Source of the DNA: Bacillus sp. FJAT-26390
GTDB lineage: Bacteria > Bacillota > Bacilli > Paenibacillales > Paenibacillaceae
Assembly: GCF_001682865.1 (NCBI RefSeq)
Contig: NZ_MAQX01000002.1
Location: 79,308-143,307, forward strand
Direction of reading: 5' to 3'
DNA: 64,000 nucleotides
Below are positions 25,353 through 33,909 of this stretch, piece by piece. Every line of letters begins with the position of its first letter. Within the stretch, counting starts at the first letter, position 1. Both the position numbers and the translations under genes were made by a program. The notes beneath the pieces were generated by a model. That model had not been told where the DNA came from and ran no database searches. It saw only the letters and a list, made by a program, of their open reading frames with translations.

Positions 25353-26303
25353 GGGTAAGTTGTTCTCTCCTTTGTATTGATAATGATTATCATGTCGATA
25401 AACATTGTAACGCCGGAGTTTGCTTGGAACAATGGACGATCGGCTCGATCTATATAGACGATCTGCCCCTCTTCTGCTGGCTTCTTTGTAGCTGCCCGGC
25501 GAAATGCCGGCATACTTTTTAAACACTCGGGTGAAGTATAAGCGATCCGAATATCCGACGCTTTCGGCTATCTCCTGAATCGTTGCGTCAGTACGCGCCA
25601 GCAGCTCCTTAGCATTATTGATTCTTACTTGAATGACATAGTCTATGAGACTGTACCCCGTCTCCTTCTTAAACACCTTGGACAAATTTTTGGCGCTATA
25701 ATTTAAGGTTTGTGCCAGCTGGTCCAGCGTAATCGGCTCCTTGTAATGCTCATGAATGTATCGGAGCGCTTGTGCTGCAAGCTCGGGTTTAGTTGTATGT
25801 ATGCCTTGATCCTGCAATTGACGGAATGCCTCATATACAAATTGATAAAACAACGCATTCACATGAAGCCGCTCGAGCGGCTGCGCCGCCTGCCACTCCT
25901 CAGCCATCGCTTTAACGGTATGGAACAAGGAGACCGGATATTGCGGCGCAAAGCCATATTGAAGCTGGAATGGGCTTAGTCTCTCCGCTAGCGACAAAAT
26001 CTCTTGCCTGCATGAAAGCGAAATTACCGCCTTATAGAAAATTAAATAATATTCAAACTCCGCCTCCGTCAAAATAATATCCAGGCACATTCCCTTGCCG
26101 CCATGCAGCATATGGAACCTCTCCGCCTCATGCTGCTGACCATCCAAACTCACCTTGGCGCTGCCTCTGCTCGTATATAAAAATCCGCTGGCAGGCAGCC
26201 GATAGGCATGCAGTTTCTCACCTAGCTTCATTTTATGATGACGTATATCGAGCACTTTAATCGAAGCATGATTCCACAGCTTGATTAGGTCATTCCATTC
26301 CAT
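24342..26303 (-). CDS. AraC-family regulator (Btr-like), frame open into the siderophore-binding gene
   Basis: The 653-codon frame starts with an AraC-type regulator. Residues 1-165 form a cupin-like sensing part, and residues 176-272 hold two HTH motifs (ITLDQLAQTLNYSAKNLSKVF and ATIQEIAESVGYSDRLYFTRVF) ending at the family's usual boundary GISPGSYKE. Instead of stopping there, the frame passes 45 more codons through a promoter and Fur box and joins the lipoprotein frame at residue 318. B. subtilis Btr is a true AraC/binding-protein fusion, but lacks an internal export signal; here a lipoprotein signal sits in the middle. I therefore read it as two genes whose spacer has lost its stop, with regulator activity in the first ~272 residues. 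AGGTGA precedes the ATG, and a Fur box lies 63 bases upstream. Confidence 0.7.
   Translation of the reverse strand: MEWNDLIKLWNHASIKVLDIRHHKMKLGEKLHAYRLPASGFLYTSRGSAKVSLDGQQHEAERFHMLHGGKGMCLDIILTEAEFEYYLIFYKAVISLSCRQEILSLAERLSPFQLQYGFAPQYPVSLFHTVKAMAEEWQAAQPLERLHVNALFYQFVYEAFRQLQDQGIHTTKPELAAQALRYIHEHYKEPITLDQLAQTLNYSAKNLSKVFKKETGYSLIDYVIQVRINNAKELLARTDATIQEIAESVGYSDRLYFTRVFKKYAGISPGSYKEASRRGADRLYRSSRSSIVPSKLRRYNVYRHDNHYQYKGENNLPMYKGLKLSMAATLLFCFALFMSACSTGALNANSTTVETQAAAKGESAPSTTAGTQAQTRVIATVKGDIEIPAKAERIVVDLYLGSFIALNVKPIGTPELNLKNPYFAEALAGVENIGEYESVSLEKVVDLQPDLIVTGNAEAYEQYSKIAPTIVVPFGELKNAHEELAFFGKVLGKESEAKAWLADYDKRIAAAKEKVEQAIPSETTFSVMQDWGGNTGVFGDNFGRGGQAVYQALGLKAPVEVSEQLMKEQIVEVSGEKLADFAGDYIVLTSDALTLADLKADPIWKMIDAVKNDRVYIWSKDRSWYFDPIATLSQTEELAAWLTGEKQEQSSAS
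25378..25392. promoter_or_regulatory. Fur box of the siderophore-binding gene
   Basis: TGATAATGATTATCA is a perfect 7-1-7 Fur operator. It lies just downstream of the -10 element at 25404-25409 and inside the open frame of the AraC regulator. Confidence 0.88.
25404..25432 (-). promoter_or_regulatory. Promoter of the siderophore-binding gene
   Basis: On the minus strand TTGTTC (25427-25432) and TACAAT (25404-25409) are spaced by 17 bases. The predicted transcript start falls at the edge of the Fur box. Confidence 0.7.
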
Positions 26304-26365
26304 TTTCTCACCTCAACTTCTTCCCGATAAGTTTCCCGCGCAGCATGCATTAAGAAGTATTTTAG

Positions 26366-26380
26366 TGATAATCATTCTCA
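26366..26380. promoter_or_regulatory. Fur box upstream of the AraC regulator
   Basis: TGATAATCATTCTCA matches the 7-1-7 Fur operator TGATAATCATTATCA at 14 of 15 positions, 63 bases before the AraC start. Confidence 0.75.
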
Positions 26381-26533
26381 ATGTCAATTTCTTTCTTCCT
26401 GCCGCCCAACGGTCTATCCGATCCATCCATCTACACTAGCACCTGGTACTATAAGAAGTTGGTACTTTTGGTTATAGGAATATGCTGTAAACTAAAGACA
26501 TCAACAACAACTCGATTCGGGAGGCCATTTCAA

Positions 26534-27034
26534 ATGGAAAAAATGGAAACTGTTCATGTTCGTAAGCCCGCAAACTTTTATCGCCGCCGCAACACCCCAA
26601 CTTACACGTTTATGGCATGGGCCGCCTTTCTGCTCGCTTGCGGCTTCGAATTCGTCGGCATCTACACGCTCAAGCAGCCTATGTCCGTGCAAGGCTATTA
26701 CGCCGTAACCGGCATTCTACTAATCATTACTTCCTTCCTCTTGCAAAAGGTAGCGCGCGACAACGATGAGGATAAATTTCTCAAGGATTATAATCCCGGC
26801 TACAGAAGCCGCAATACCTCAGCTTTTTCGTTCATGGCATGGGCTGGCTTCATCCTCGCCATTCTTGCTCAATATATCGGAATTTATGTGCTTGAGGAGC
26901 CGCTTTACGTCAAAGGCTACTACGCGATTGCCGGCGCATTCCTAATCGTAGCTTGCCTAGTCCTGCAGAAGACCATTAGAGACAACGAGGAAGACGGATT
27001 GCATACAAATGCTGCGGAGGATTTCGAAGGTTAA
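26534..27034 (+). CDS. YiaA/YiaB-type two-helix protein with internal duplication
   Basis: The 166-residue membrane protein consists of two copies of the YiaAB two-helix unit. Copy 1 runs from TYTFMAWAAFLLACGFEFVG to QKVARDNDED and copy 2 from AFSFMAWAGFILAILAQYIG to QKTIRDNEED, each with GYY-A between its helices. Four membrane segments result, with short acidic loops after each unit. The function of the family is unknown. The ATG at 26534 has GGGAGG nine bases upstream; the frame is open further upstream without a ribosome binding site. A bidirectional terminator follows. Confidence 0.8.
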   Translation: MEKMETVHVRKPANFYRRRNTPTYTFMAWAAFLLACGFEFVGIYTLKQPMSVQGYYAVTGILLIITSFLLQKVARDNDEDKFLKDYNPGYRSRNTSAFSFMAWAGFILAILAQYIGIYVLEEPLYVKGYYAIAGAFLIVACLVLQKTIRDNEEDGLHTNAAEDFEG

Positions 27035-27043
27035 AAGATAACG

Positions 27044-27082
27044 AAAAAGCCTCCCCTCTTGAATACAGAAGGGAGGCTTTAT
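27044..27082. terminator. Bidirectional terminator
   Basis: AAAGCCTCCC (27046-27055) pairs with GGGAGGCTTT (27071-27080). It lies between the convergent YiaAB-type gene and the sugar-binding lipoprotein gene. Confidence 0.75.
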
Positions 27083-27093
27083 GGTGTACTATT

Positions 27094-28554
27094 CTACTTT
27101 TCTACTTTAATGGAGTCAAAAAACTTCTCTTGCACGACCTTAGCCGACTTATCCAGCAAGCCTTGAAGATCGGCGCCTTTTTTGGAGAATATTTCTTGCA
27201 GGACGTTTGTTACTTCGCCGTAATAGTCCTGCGTGTTGTATTGTGCTTCCGGCTTGCCGTCTAGCAAGGAATCGGATTCTGCATTGTATTTGTATACGTT
27301 GTCGTATTTGTTAAAGATCGCTTGCGCTTTTTGGCCGTATTCCGATGATGGGCTGTAGTAGTTCATTTGCGGCGGAATAAAGAATTTGCCTTCTGCTTGG
27401 CGCTTCTTGATATCCGCTTCAAGCGACTCTAAACCTTTATCCGTGAAGTAATCAAATGTGATGTAACGGAATGCCATTTCTTGCTCGTCTTTCGTAGCGT
27501 TCGGGTTGATAACAAGGTAGTCTCCGCCGAGTACGCCTGTATGCTTGCCGCCCTTTTCAGCTGCCGGCATAGGGAACGTCAACACATCCTCAGGCTTCAA
27601 GCCGCCTTGGTTAAGCGCTTGCTCAAGTACGCCCTCTGCTCCTGCAATAACCATTGCCGTACGGCTTTGTCCGAAGGCTCCAACCGCATCGCCCCATCCA
27701 AGTGCCCAGTCCTGAGGAATCGCATTCGCTTCCCATCTCAGCTTGTTATAGAACTCAAGTGCTTTCAGTCCAGCCGGAGAATTAAAGGCAGCTGTTACTT
27801 TGCCGTCAGCTACGGTTTGAATCTCGCCGCCTGCTTCAAACAGGAAGTTGGTCCAGTTCCAGCCTGCTTCCGTGCCTTTGCCCATCGGTGCGATACCCGC
27901 GATGCCTTTTTTCGGATCAGCAACCGCTTTGGCTGTGTTGTACATATCATCCCAGGTCCAGTCATACGACGGAACCGCTACGCCTTTCTCATCAAGCATT
28001 TTTTTGTTTACGACAGTTGTCGTAACGTATGCTTTTTGAGAAACGCCGTATACCTTGCCATCAATGATGAACTGGCTTTGCAGCACCGGATTGATTTGGT
28101 CCTTGAATGGATAGGAATCCCAAAGCTCAGTAATATCGGCTACCCAGCCGCGCTCTTGCAAAAATTTCGCTTCAGTCGCCCAAGTGTTAAAGAACGTTGG
28201 CGCTTCGTTAGCTGCCATTTTAATGCCGACTTCGCTTGGGTTGTAGTGCCAATCGCTTTTCACGATTTCAACGTTAGGGTATACCTCGTTAAAGCGTTTA
28301 ATTTTGTCGTCTTCCAGCTTGCGGTTTTCAACTTGGTCCGGCAATGGATAATAAATGCTGATCGTAATTTTTTTATCTTTAATATCTTCCTTAGGCGGCT
28401 CCGTTTCTTTGCTTCCCGCATTGTTTGTTGCCGCATTTGACGGTTTATCGGTTTCCTTCGGATCGTTTTTCGTGCCGCTGCCTCCGCTGCAAGCAGCCAG
28501 AATCGAGCATAGCATAACCATGCAAATCACGATTGCTACATTTTTCTTTAGCAT
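27094..28554 (-). CDS. Sugar ABC transporter substrate-binding lipoprotein
   Basis: The 486-residue lipoprotein starts MLKKNVAIVICMVMLCSILA with a lipobox ILAAC and a charged Ser/Asn/Lys linker. A family 1 extracellular solute-binding fold follows (NEVYPNVEIVKSDW; GWVADITELWDSYPF; VYGVSQKAYVTTTVVNKKML). It should deliver an oligosaccharide to the two permeases encoded upstream. AAGGGG lies seven bases before the ATG at 28554, better placed than the ATG at 28572. A cre-like element with one mismatch (28600-28615) lies 46 bases upstream. No ATPase gene is present. Confidence 0.88.
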   Translation of the reverse strand: MLKKNVAIVICMVMLCSILAACSGGSGTKNDPKETDKPSNAATNNAGSKETEPPKEDIKDKKITISIYYPLPDQVENRKLEDDKIKRFNEVYPNVEIVKSDWHYNPSEVGIKMAANEAPTFFNTWATEAKFLQERGWVADITELWDSYPFKDQINPVLQSQFIIDGKVYGVSQKAYVTTTVVNKKMLDEKGVAVPSYDWTWDDMYNTAKAVADPKKGIAGIAPMGKGTEAGWNWTNFLFEAGGEIQTVADGKVTAAFNSPAGLKALEFYNKLRWEANAIPQDWALGWGDAVGAFGQSRTAMVIAGAEGVLEQALNQGGLKPEDVLTFPMPAAEKGGKHTGVLGGDYLVINPNATKDEQEMAFRYITFDYFTDKGLESLEADIKKRQAEGKFFIPPQMNYYSPSSEYGQKAQAIFNKYDNVYKYNAESDSLLDGKPEAQYNTQDYYGEVTNVLQEIFSKKGADLQGLLDKSAKVVQEKFFDSIKVEK

Positions 28555-28599
28555 TGATATTCCCCTTCTCATTTCGTATTTTCGCTACATCCCCATCAT

Positions 28600-28615
28600 A
28601 AAGGAGGCGTTTTCA
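28600..28615 (-). promoter_or_regulatory. Possible cre site upstream of the sugar-binding gene
   Basis: ATGAAAACGCCTCCTT on the minus strand fits WTGWAANCGNWNNCWW except for one position. It lies between the permease genes and the binding-protein gene, so it would act on a separate promoter or as a roadblock. Confidence 0.4.
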
Positions 28616-28665
28616 TTTGGGCGAGGTGTATTCTTATTCCGATCATGTGTATGTCTACGAACTGC

Positions 28666-29538
28666 TTATCCCTTCACCCCGCCGAGCTGGAGCCCGCGCA
28701 TAATGAATTTTTGGAACACTAGAAACACAACGATCGGCGGCATCATCACCATGGTGAGGATAGCGAAGCGAATATTGGTATTCAGCCTTTGCGCGCTAAT
28801 GACGTATTTATAAACCGCTGTTGCCAGCGGATATTTATCATCGCTGTGCATAACCAGAGAAGGCCAAAACCAATCATTCCATGCGGTCGAGAAAACGAAT
28901 ATGGCCAGCGTCGAGAAGATAGGAATCGATAGCGGCACCGCGATTTGAATGAAGCATTTCCAGTCCGATGCCCCGTCAATGCGCGCCGCTTCGATCATTT
29001 CATGATGAATGCCGTCGAAGAAATTTTTAAGCAGCAGCAGGTAAAAGGCGCTGGCACTCGCCGGCAGCCAAAATGCGGCATACGTATTGAGTAGTCCGAG
29101 GTCCTTTAGGTTCAGGAAGTTCGGAATAATATAGGTGCTTGGCGGGATGAACAGCGTAATCATAAAAAAGAAGTAAATCCCCCGCTGAAAAGGCACATTG
29201 AGCTTAGACAGGCTATACGAAGCTAATCCAAGCACGACTATCGTCATGATCATATTGCCGCCAAAAATCATAAGCGTATTTTTCAAAAACAGGGGCAGAT
29301 TCATAAAATCCCAGCCGGCACTGTAATTGTCAAAATGCCATTCCGAAGGCAGGAAACGCGGCGGGAACGAGTTGACCTCCGTATTGGTCTTTAAACCGTT
29401 AAACAATGCGGTTAAGACCGGATAAAGCATGGAAGCGACCATGCCGACGATGACCACAACGACAAGCAGAAAACCAAGCTTGTTTGTATTTTTACGGTGG
29501 TCATAACTCGATAAGATTCCTCTGTCTAAGCTCTTCAT
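28666..29538 (-). CDS. Carbohydrate ABC transporter permease (MalG type)
   Basis: The 290-residue inner-membrane permease has about six membrane spans and the EAA loop EAARIDGASDWKCFIQIAVP, which docks the ATPase. The MalG-type C-terminus ends FQKFIMRGLQLGGVKG. It pairs with the MalF-type permease, whose stop codon overlaps this ATG by four bases, and with the binding lipoprotein downstream. Confidence 0.93.
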   Translation of the reverse strand: MKSLDRGILSSYDHRKNTNKLGFLLVVVVIVGMVASMLYPVLTALFNGLKTNTEVNSFPPRFLPSEWHFDNYSAGWDFMNLPLFLKNTLMIFGGNMIMTIVVLGLASYSLSKLNVPFQRGIYFFFMITLFIPPSTYIIPNFLNLKDLGLLNTYAAFWLPASASAFYLLLLKNFFDGIHHEMIEAARIDGASDWKCFIQIAVPLSIPIFSTLAIFVFSTAWNDWFWPSLVMHSDDKYPLATAVYKYVISAQRLNTNIRFAILTMVMMPPIVVFLVFQKFIMRGLQLGGVKG

Positions 29539-30458
29539 TGCTTGCCCGCCTCCTTGTTGTTCAGCCTGAATTGCAAGAGCGCCAACCCACCAAGGACAAC
29601 GAACATAAGCACGCCAAGCGCCGAGGCAACCCCATAATCCAGCCGCGTAAATGCATATTTAACGATAAGCAGCGAGTATGTGAGCGTTGCTTTGTTCGGG
29701 CCGCCGTCGAGCAGGGCAAGCTGCGATTGAAAGCCTTGCGTAGTCGCGATCAGCTGCAGCAAGAACAGCAGCAAAATCAAGCCGCGAATCGACGGAAGCG
29801 TAATATGCCAAACGCGGCGGAAGATGCCCGCTCCGTCAATCTCGGCCGCTTCATACCAATCCCGCGGGATGCTCAGCACGGCTGCCAAATAAATGAGCAT
29901 GCCTGATCCGAACTGCTGCCAGGTCTCCATAATGACCAGCGAGATCATCGACCAGCTTTTATTCGTCAGGAAGGCGATTTGGTCAGAGCCCAGCTTCGTC
30001 AGCAGTCCGTTGATCGGTCCGACCGGATCATAAAACCATCTCCATAAGCCGTAAAGCACGACCGCCGGAATCACGTTTGGCAAATAGGCAGCGACGCGCA
30101 CGAAGCCTTGAAAGCGGCGCAGCTCGGATATCGCAATGGCGAACAAGATCGGAACCCAGAAGCCAATGGCCAAACATAAAAACATGTAATACAGCGTATT
30201 TTTCACGCCGATCCATACGTCCGGATCATTGAATATCGTCTTGTAATTATCAAAACCGACAAATTCATTCCCTTTTACAAAGTCAATCGTGTAGAAGCTG
30301 TAAATAATCCCTTTCGTTATCGGCACCCACAAAAATAAAATAAAAATGATGGCTGCCGGCAACAGAAACAAATAGCCCGAAATATGCTTTTTCCACCTGC
30401 CAGCCTTCCTCTGTACCTGGGTATCGAGCGGCTCGCCTACTGCAACTGGTTGGTTCAT
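29535..30458 (-). CDS. Carbohydrate ABC transporter permease (MalF type)
   Basis: The 307-residue permease has a cytoplasmic N-terminus of ~25 residues, six membrane spans and the EAA loop EAAEIDGAGIFRRVWHITLP. Its order before the MalG-type gene and the ATGA overlap with it are typical of sugar importers of the CUT1 class. GGGAG precedes the ATG. It starts 105 bases after the YesN-type regulator gene that probably controls it. Confidence 0.93.
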   Translation of the reverse strand: MNQPVAVGEPLDTQVQRKAGRWKKHISGYLFLLPAAIIFILFLWVPITKGIIYSFYTIDFVKGNEFVGFDNYKTIFNDPDVWIGVKNTLYYMFLCLAIGFWVPILFAIAISELRRFQGFVRVAAYLPNVIPAVVLYGLWRWFYDPVGPINGLLTKLGSDQIAFLTNKSWSMISLVIMETWQQFGSGMLIYLAAVLSIPRDWYEAAEIDGAGIFRRVWHITLPSIRGLILLLFLLQLIATTQGFQSQLALLDGGPNKATLTYSLLIVKYAFTRLDYGVASALGVLMFVVLGGLALLQFRLNNKEAGKQ

Positions 30459-30563
30459 CAGGTCTCCCTCTTTTCTTTTCTATCGCTCTATCCTATTTTA
30501 GAAGCAAGGCGGCTGGCTGGTAATGTGCATATCTAAGGCAATGATAGCTATTTTTACTTCATC

Positions 30564-31901
30564 TTATTTCTTGTCATCCTTCTTAAGCTCGCTCGGGCTC
30601 ATTCCGTAATATTTTTTGAAAATTTTGCTAAAATGCTCAGGCGATTCGTATCCGACTCGCTCGGAAATTTCATACCTGCGCAAATCGGTGTGCAGAATAA
30701 GCTTCCGGCTTTCCTCCATCCGAAGCTTGATTACGTATTCCCACAGGTTGTAGCCCGTGTCCTTCTTAAACAAATAGCTTAAATAGTTCGGGCTGACATG
30801 GTTTTTCTGGGCAACCTCATGCAGCGTAAGCCCCTTCTGCGCAAAATTGCGGTCGATATAAGCCTTCGATTTCTCAACGATTAAGCTATTTTGCTCGCTT
30901 AGCTCCTCTGCCGTCGGGTCCTGCGTGTACGTGCTCCAATTAAAATCGCCGTAATAAAACACGTAATGGTCGCGATGCTCCCGGTTCCACATAATCGCCT
31001 TGCGCGCCTGCTCGTCAAGCATGCCGACAAACTCGATGCCCCTCACGATTTGGCTAATGCCGATAATGCAGTGCAGCCCTAAATACTTATGGATGTTGTA
31101 ATAGAGGCTGCGTCCGATCATATCCAGCTGATTAATTTTGTTTACGCTCGACTCGCCAAACTCGCTCTCATCCCATTGGATAAGAATGCTGATTTCCTGA
31201 TTCGGCGAGTAAAAGGCAACATGATTCCATTCCTTATCCAGCAGCTCATTCGCAATGTTAAGGGCGGCATATTGCAGCAGCAGCGCATCTCTGGCTGGAA
31301 TCTGATGATCCTTTACCGCTAAATTCAGGCGCAGCTTGATTACGGCAAAATAGGGTCCCTGCAGCTTAATCGCATAACGCTCATAAAGCATTTTTGTCAG
31401 CTCTCCCGAGCTTTCTTGCGAGCCGGACAGCAGTCGATTAAACAGCTCCGTTCGCTGCGGCAGCGGCTCTTCCATATGAAAATGCTCCTGCAGCTTCGAT
31501 AAGAACTGATCCTCCGATGCCGCAGGCTTATCCATTTTGAGCAGCACGTTCCGAACCGAATCCAGAAACTGCTCGTTATTCAGCGGCTTGATCATATAGT
31601 CCTTCGCCCCGAGGCGAATAGCCATTTGCGCGTATTGGAACGTTTCATAGGCGGAGATGATAATCGTCTGCACCCAGGGCTTCAGCAGCTTGGCTTGATG
31701 CATCAGCTCGATGCCGTTCATGGAGCCCATTTGAATATCCGTAATAAGCAGGTCAATCTCTTCGATTCGCAAATAGTCAAGCGCCTCATAGCCGCTGTGG
31801 GCCATGTACACATTCGCTAGATTGATGCCAGAAGCAGACAGCAGGCTGCATAATCCCTCACAAATCAACGGTTCGTCATCCACAATCAATATATTGTACA
31901 T
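30564..31901 (-). CDS. YesN-type response regulator with AraC output domain
   Basis: The 445-residue regulator has an N-terminal receiver with D55 (LLITDIQMGSMNG) as phosphorylation site and K in MIKPLNNEQF. A ~190-residue linker region follows, and then a C-terminal AraC domain (LTLHEVAQKNHVSPNYLSYLF ... RRYEISERVGYESPEHFSKIF, ending GMSPSELKK). It is the partner of the YesM-type kinase encoded 31 bases upstream. The adjacent sugar-importer genes downstream are its likely targets. AGGAGG lies seven bases before the ATG. Confidence 0.93.
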   Translation of the reverse strand: MYNILIVDDEPLICEGLCSLLSASGINLANVYMAHSGYEALDYLRIEEIDLLITDIQMGSMNGIELMHQAKLLKPWVQTIIISAYETFQYAQMAIRLGAKDYMIKPLNNEQFLDSVRNVLLKMDKPAASEDQFLSKLQEHFHMEEPLPQRTELFNRLLSGSQESSGELTKMLYERYAIKLQGPYFAVIKLRLNLAVKDHQIPARDALLLQYAALNIANELLDKEWNHVAFYSPNQEISILIQWDESEFGESSVNKINQLDMIGRSLYYNIHKYLGLHCIIGISQIVRGIEFVGMLDEQARKAIMWNREHRDHYVFYYGDFNWSTYTQDPTAEELSEQNSLIVEKSKAYIDRNFAQKGLTLHEVAQKNHVSPNYLSYLFKKDTGYNLWEYVIKLRMEESRKLILHTDLRRYEISERVGYESPEHFSKIFKKYYGMSPSELKKDDKK

Positions 31902-31932
31902 GCAGCTGCCTCCTATTTCTCGATTCTTTCAC

Positions 31933-33735
31933 TCAATTAGTCTCATCATGGCTTGCCGGCAAAATGATCCATACCGCCGTTCCGCCATGCTCTCCTCGTT
32001 TGTAGCTCATCCCGTACATATTGCCAAAATGGAGCTGAATCCGCTGCTGGATATTCCGGATGCCATAGCCTAATGTATGATCCGGCTTATCGCCGCTTAG
32101 CAGCCGTTCAATCGCTGAATAGTCCACTTCCTTATGGCCGTTGTCCTCTACCTTGATCGTAACCCGCTCTCCCTCTACGACGGCGGAGATATGGATTTCG
32201 CCATCCTCGCCCATAAACTTAACGCCATGGATGATCGCATTTTCGATAAGCGGCTGAAGCGATATTTTCGGTATCAAAATGTCGCGCGCCGCATCGGGTA
32301 TGCTCCAAGTGACTTGGAATTCATACTTGTAGCGCTTCTGCTGCAAGCTGACATAAGCGGACGCATGCTCCAGCTCCTCCTCGAGCGGAATGAGCTCCCG
32401 GCCCCGGCTTAGACCGATTTTCATCAGCTTCGATAAATCTTTGATCATTTCTGCCGATTCCGTATTTCCTTCCAGCGAGCTCTTCCAATAAATACTCTCA
32501 AGCGTGTTGTAAAGAAGATGCGGATTAATTTGCTGATAGAGGAGCTGCAGCTGCGACTCCTTCTGCTTGATATCCATATGGTACTTATAGTGAATAAGCA
32601 CATTGAGCCTGCGGGCCATGTCGTACAGAGCGGCAAACAGCACGCCGACCTCGTCGTTTCGCCCTTTCCCCGGCGTCTCCGGCACAAGCTTTCCTGGCTC
32701 ATAGGTATGCACAAACTGCGCCAGCTTCTGAAGCGGCGTCATGAGCGAGCGCCAGAAATAGACCATCACGACGCAGCCGAACAATATATAAGCAACCGAT
32801 ATGAGCTGAATGACATGCTTGAGCTCGCTTTGCTGCTTTAATAAAGAGCTTACCGGAATTTGGTACACCAGCTTGTGGTTCATGAGACGGTTGTAGTTGA
32901 CGACATAAATATAATCAGAGGTCATGATGTCAAAGGTACCCTCCGCCTCCATCTGATCTGCAATGTCCATCTCGGGCGGCAGCTCCAAAGTCGTTCCCAT
33001 CAGCTTCGCATCCGTCGCGGAGAGGACGCGGTTCTCCCAGTCTGTGAACATGATTTTGCCATCCGGCAGCGAGACCGATCGGAGCGACTCGGCAATTTTC
33101 ATATCCATTTTTGTCGCAACCAGCACGCCAATGATACCGTTTCCATAAGTGACGTTATTGACGGCACGGATATAGGCAAGCGTGCTGATTCTCGAAAGCC
33201 CTACGTTCGAATCAATAATTTCCATGTAGCCCTTGCTTCTTAAGTTGACGGCATCATCAAACCATTCCGGCTTCTCGTTATCAGAAAAAAAGTAAACGCC
33301 GGTCTGCATGAGCTGCCGCTTGGGCGCGAAAAAATAATAGTCGTTGGGATCATAAATATATAGCGAGTAATACACTGCTTCCCCGCCGTTTAGTGGAATT
33401 GAGTTTGCAGCAAGCAGCTTGTCGACCTTATCGTATTTGCGTACCCGTTCAATAACGGAATCGCTCTCGAGCGGGATAAGCTGCTGGGTAATCGGGTTTT
33501 GAATAATGGTCGTCGTAATTTTGCTGATCGTATCCATATCGCGCTTGATCACCGTATAATTTTGCTTGCTCAGCTCGACATATGCGCTCGTCACATGATT
33601 TTTCAGCAAATGCTCCGCTTTCATGTTTCCATACCAGTGAAGCAGAAAAATAGGACTTACCATCACGAGGAACAAGAGGATCAATTGCTGCTTGACGTTC
33701 AATTTGGTCATAGGATTGCTAAGACGCTTCCGCAT
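31933..33735 (-). CDS. YesM-type sensor histidine kinase
   Basis: The 600-residue kinase has a membrane span near residues 14-36, a large extracellular dCache-like region, a second span near residue 285-305 and a HAMP linker. The His_kinase motif QINPHLLYNTLESIYW of the HPK7 class and a HATPase domain (IIHGVKFMGEDGEI; VEDNGHKEVD; GYGIRNIQQR) follow. It should sense an external carbohydrate or cell-wall cue and signal to the YesN-type regulator just downstream. I chose ATG 33735 because GGAGGT lies six bases upstream and a TACAAT -10 element at 33756-33761 lies inside the longer reading that begins at 33783. Confidence 0.92.
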   Translation of the reverse strand: MRKRLSNPMTKLNVKQQLILLFLVMVSPIFLLHWYGNMKAEHLLKNHVTSAYVELSKQNYTVIKRDMDTISKITTTIIQNPITQQLIPLESDSVIERVRKYDKVDKLLAANSIPLNGGEAVYYSLYIYDPNDYYFFAPKRQLMQTGVYFFSDNEKPEWFDDAVNLRSKGYMEIIDSNVGLSRISTLAYIRAVNNVTYGNGIIGVLVATKMDMKIAESLRSVSLPDGKIMFTDWENRVLSATDAKLMGTTLELPPEMDIADQMEAEGTFDIMTSDYIYVVNYNRLMNHKLVYQIPVSSLLKQQSELKHVIQLISVAYILFGCVVMVYFWRSLMTPLQKLAQFVHTYEPGKLVPETPGKGRNDEVGVLFAALYDMARRLNVLIHYKYHMDIKQKESQLQLLYQQINPHLLYNTLESIYWKSSLEGNTESAEMIKDLSKLMKIGLSRGRELIPLEEELEHASAYVSLQQKRYKYEFQVTWSIPDAARDILIPKISLQPLIENAIIHGVKFMGEDGEIHISAVVEGERVTIKVEDNGHKEVDYSAIERLLSGDKPDHTLGYGIRNIQQRIQLHFGNMYGMSYKRGEHGGTAVWIILPASHDETN

Positions 33736-33855
33736 GCTGGCACCTCCGGCTAATAATTGTACTATAGCAAAAAAAGCAGTCATTCTGTGTGGCTATTTCT
33801 ATCCGTTTCGGAATGGTCTAAATAGAGAATCGTAGAAATGCACATACTTATGACG

Positions 33856-33893
33856 AAAAAAGGCTGCTAAACAACAAGTGTTGGTTAGCAGCG
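33856..33893 (-). terminator. Terminator after the HD-GYP gene
   Basis: GCTGCTAA (33863-33870) pairs with TTAGCAGC (33885-33892), followed on the minus strand by a run of six T residues. Confidence 0.75.
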
Positions 33894-33909
33894 CTTTGAC
33901 TCGTTTATT

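Noticed and set aside
24342..26303. A normal Btr-type AraC/binding-protein fusion
   Set aside because: A lipoprotein signal, lipobox, promoter, Fur box and ribosome binding site all sit at the junction, which a cytoplasmic Btr-type fusion would not need.
27481..28440. 319-codon frame antisense to the sugar-binding lipoprotein gene
   Set aside because: Long only because of the codon bias of the real gene on the other strand; no start signals.
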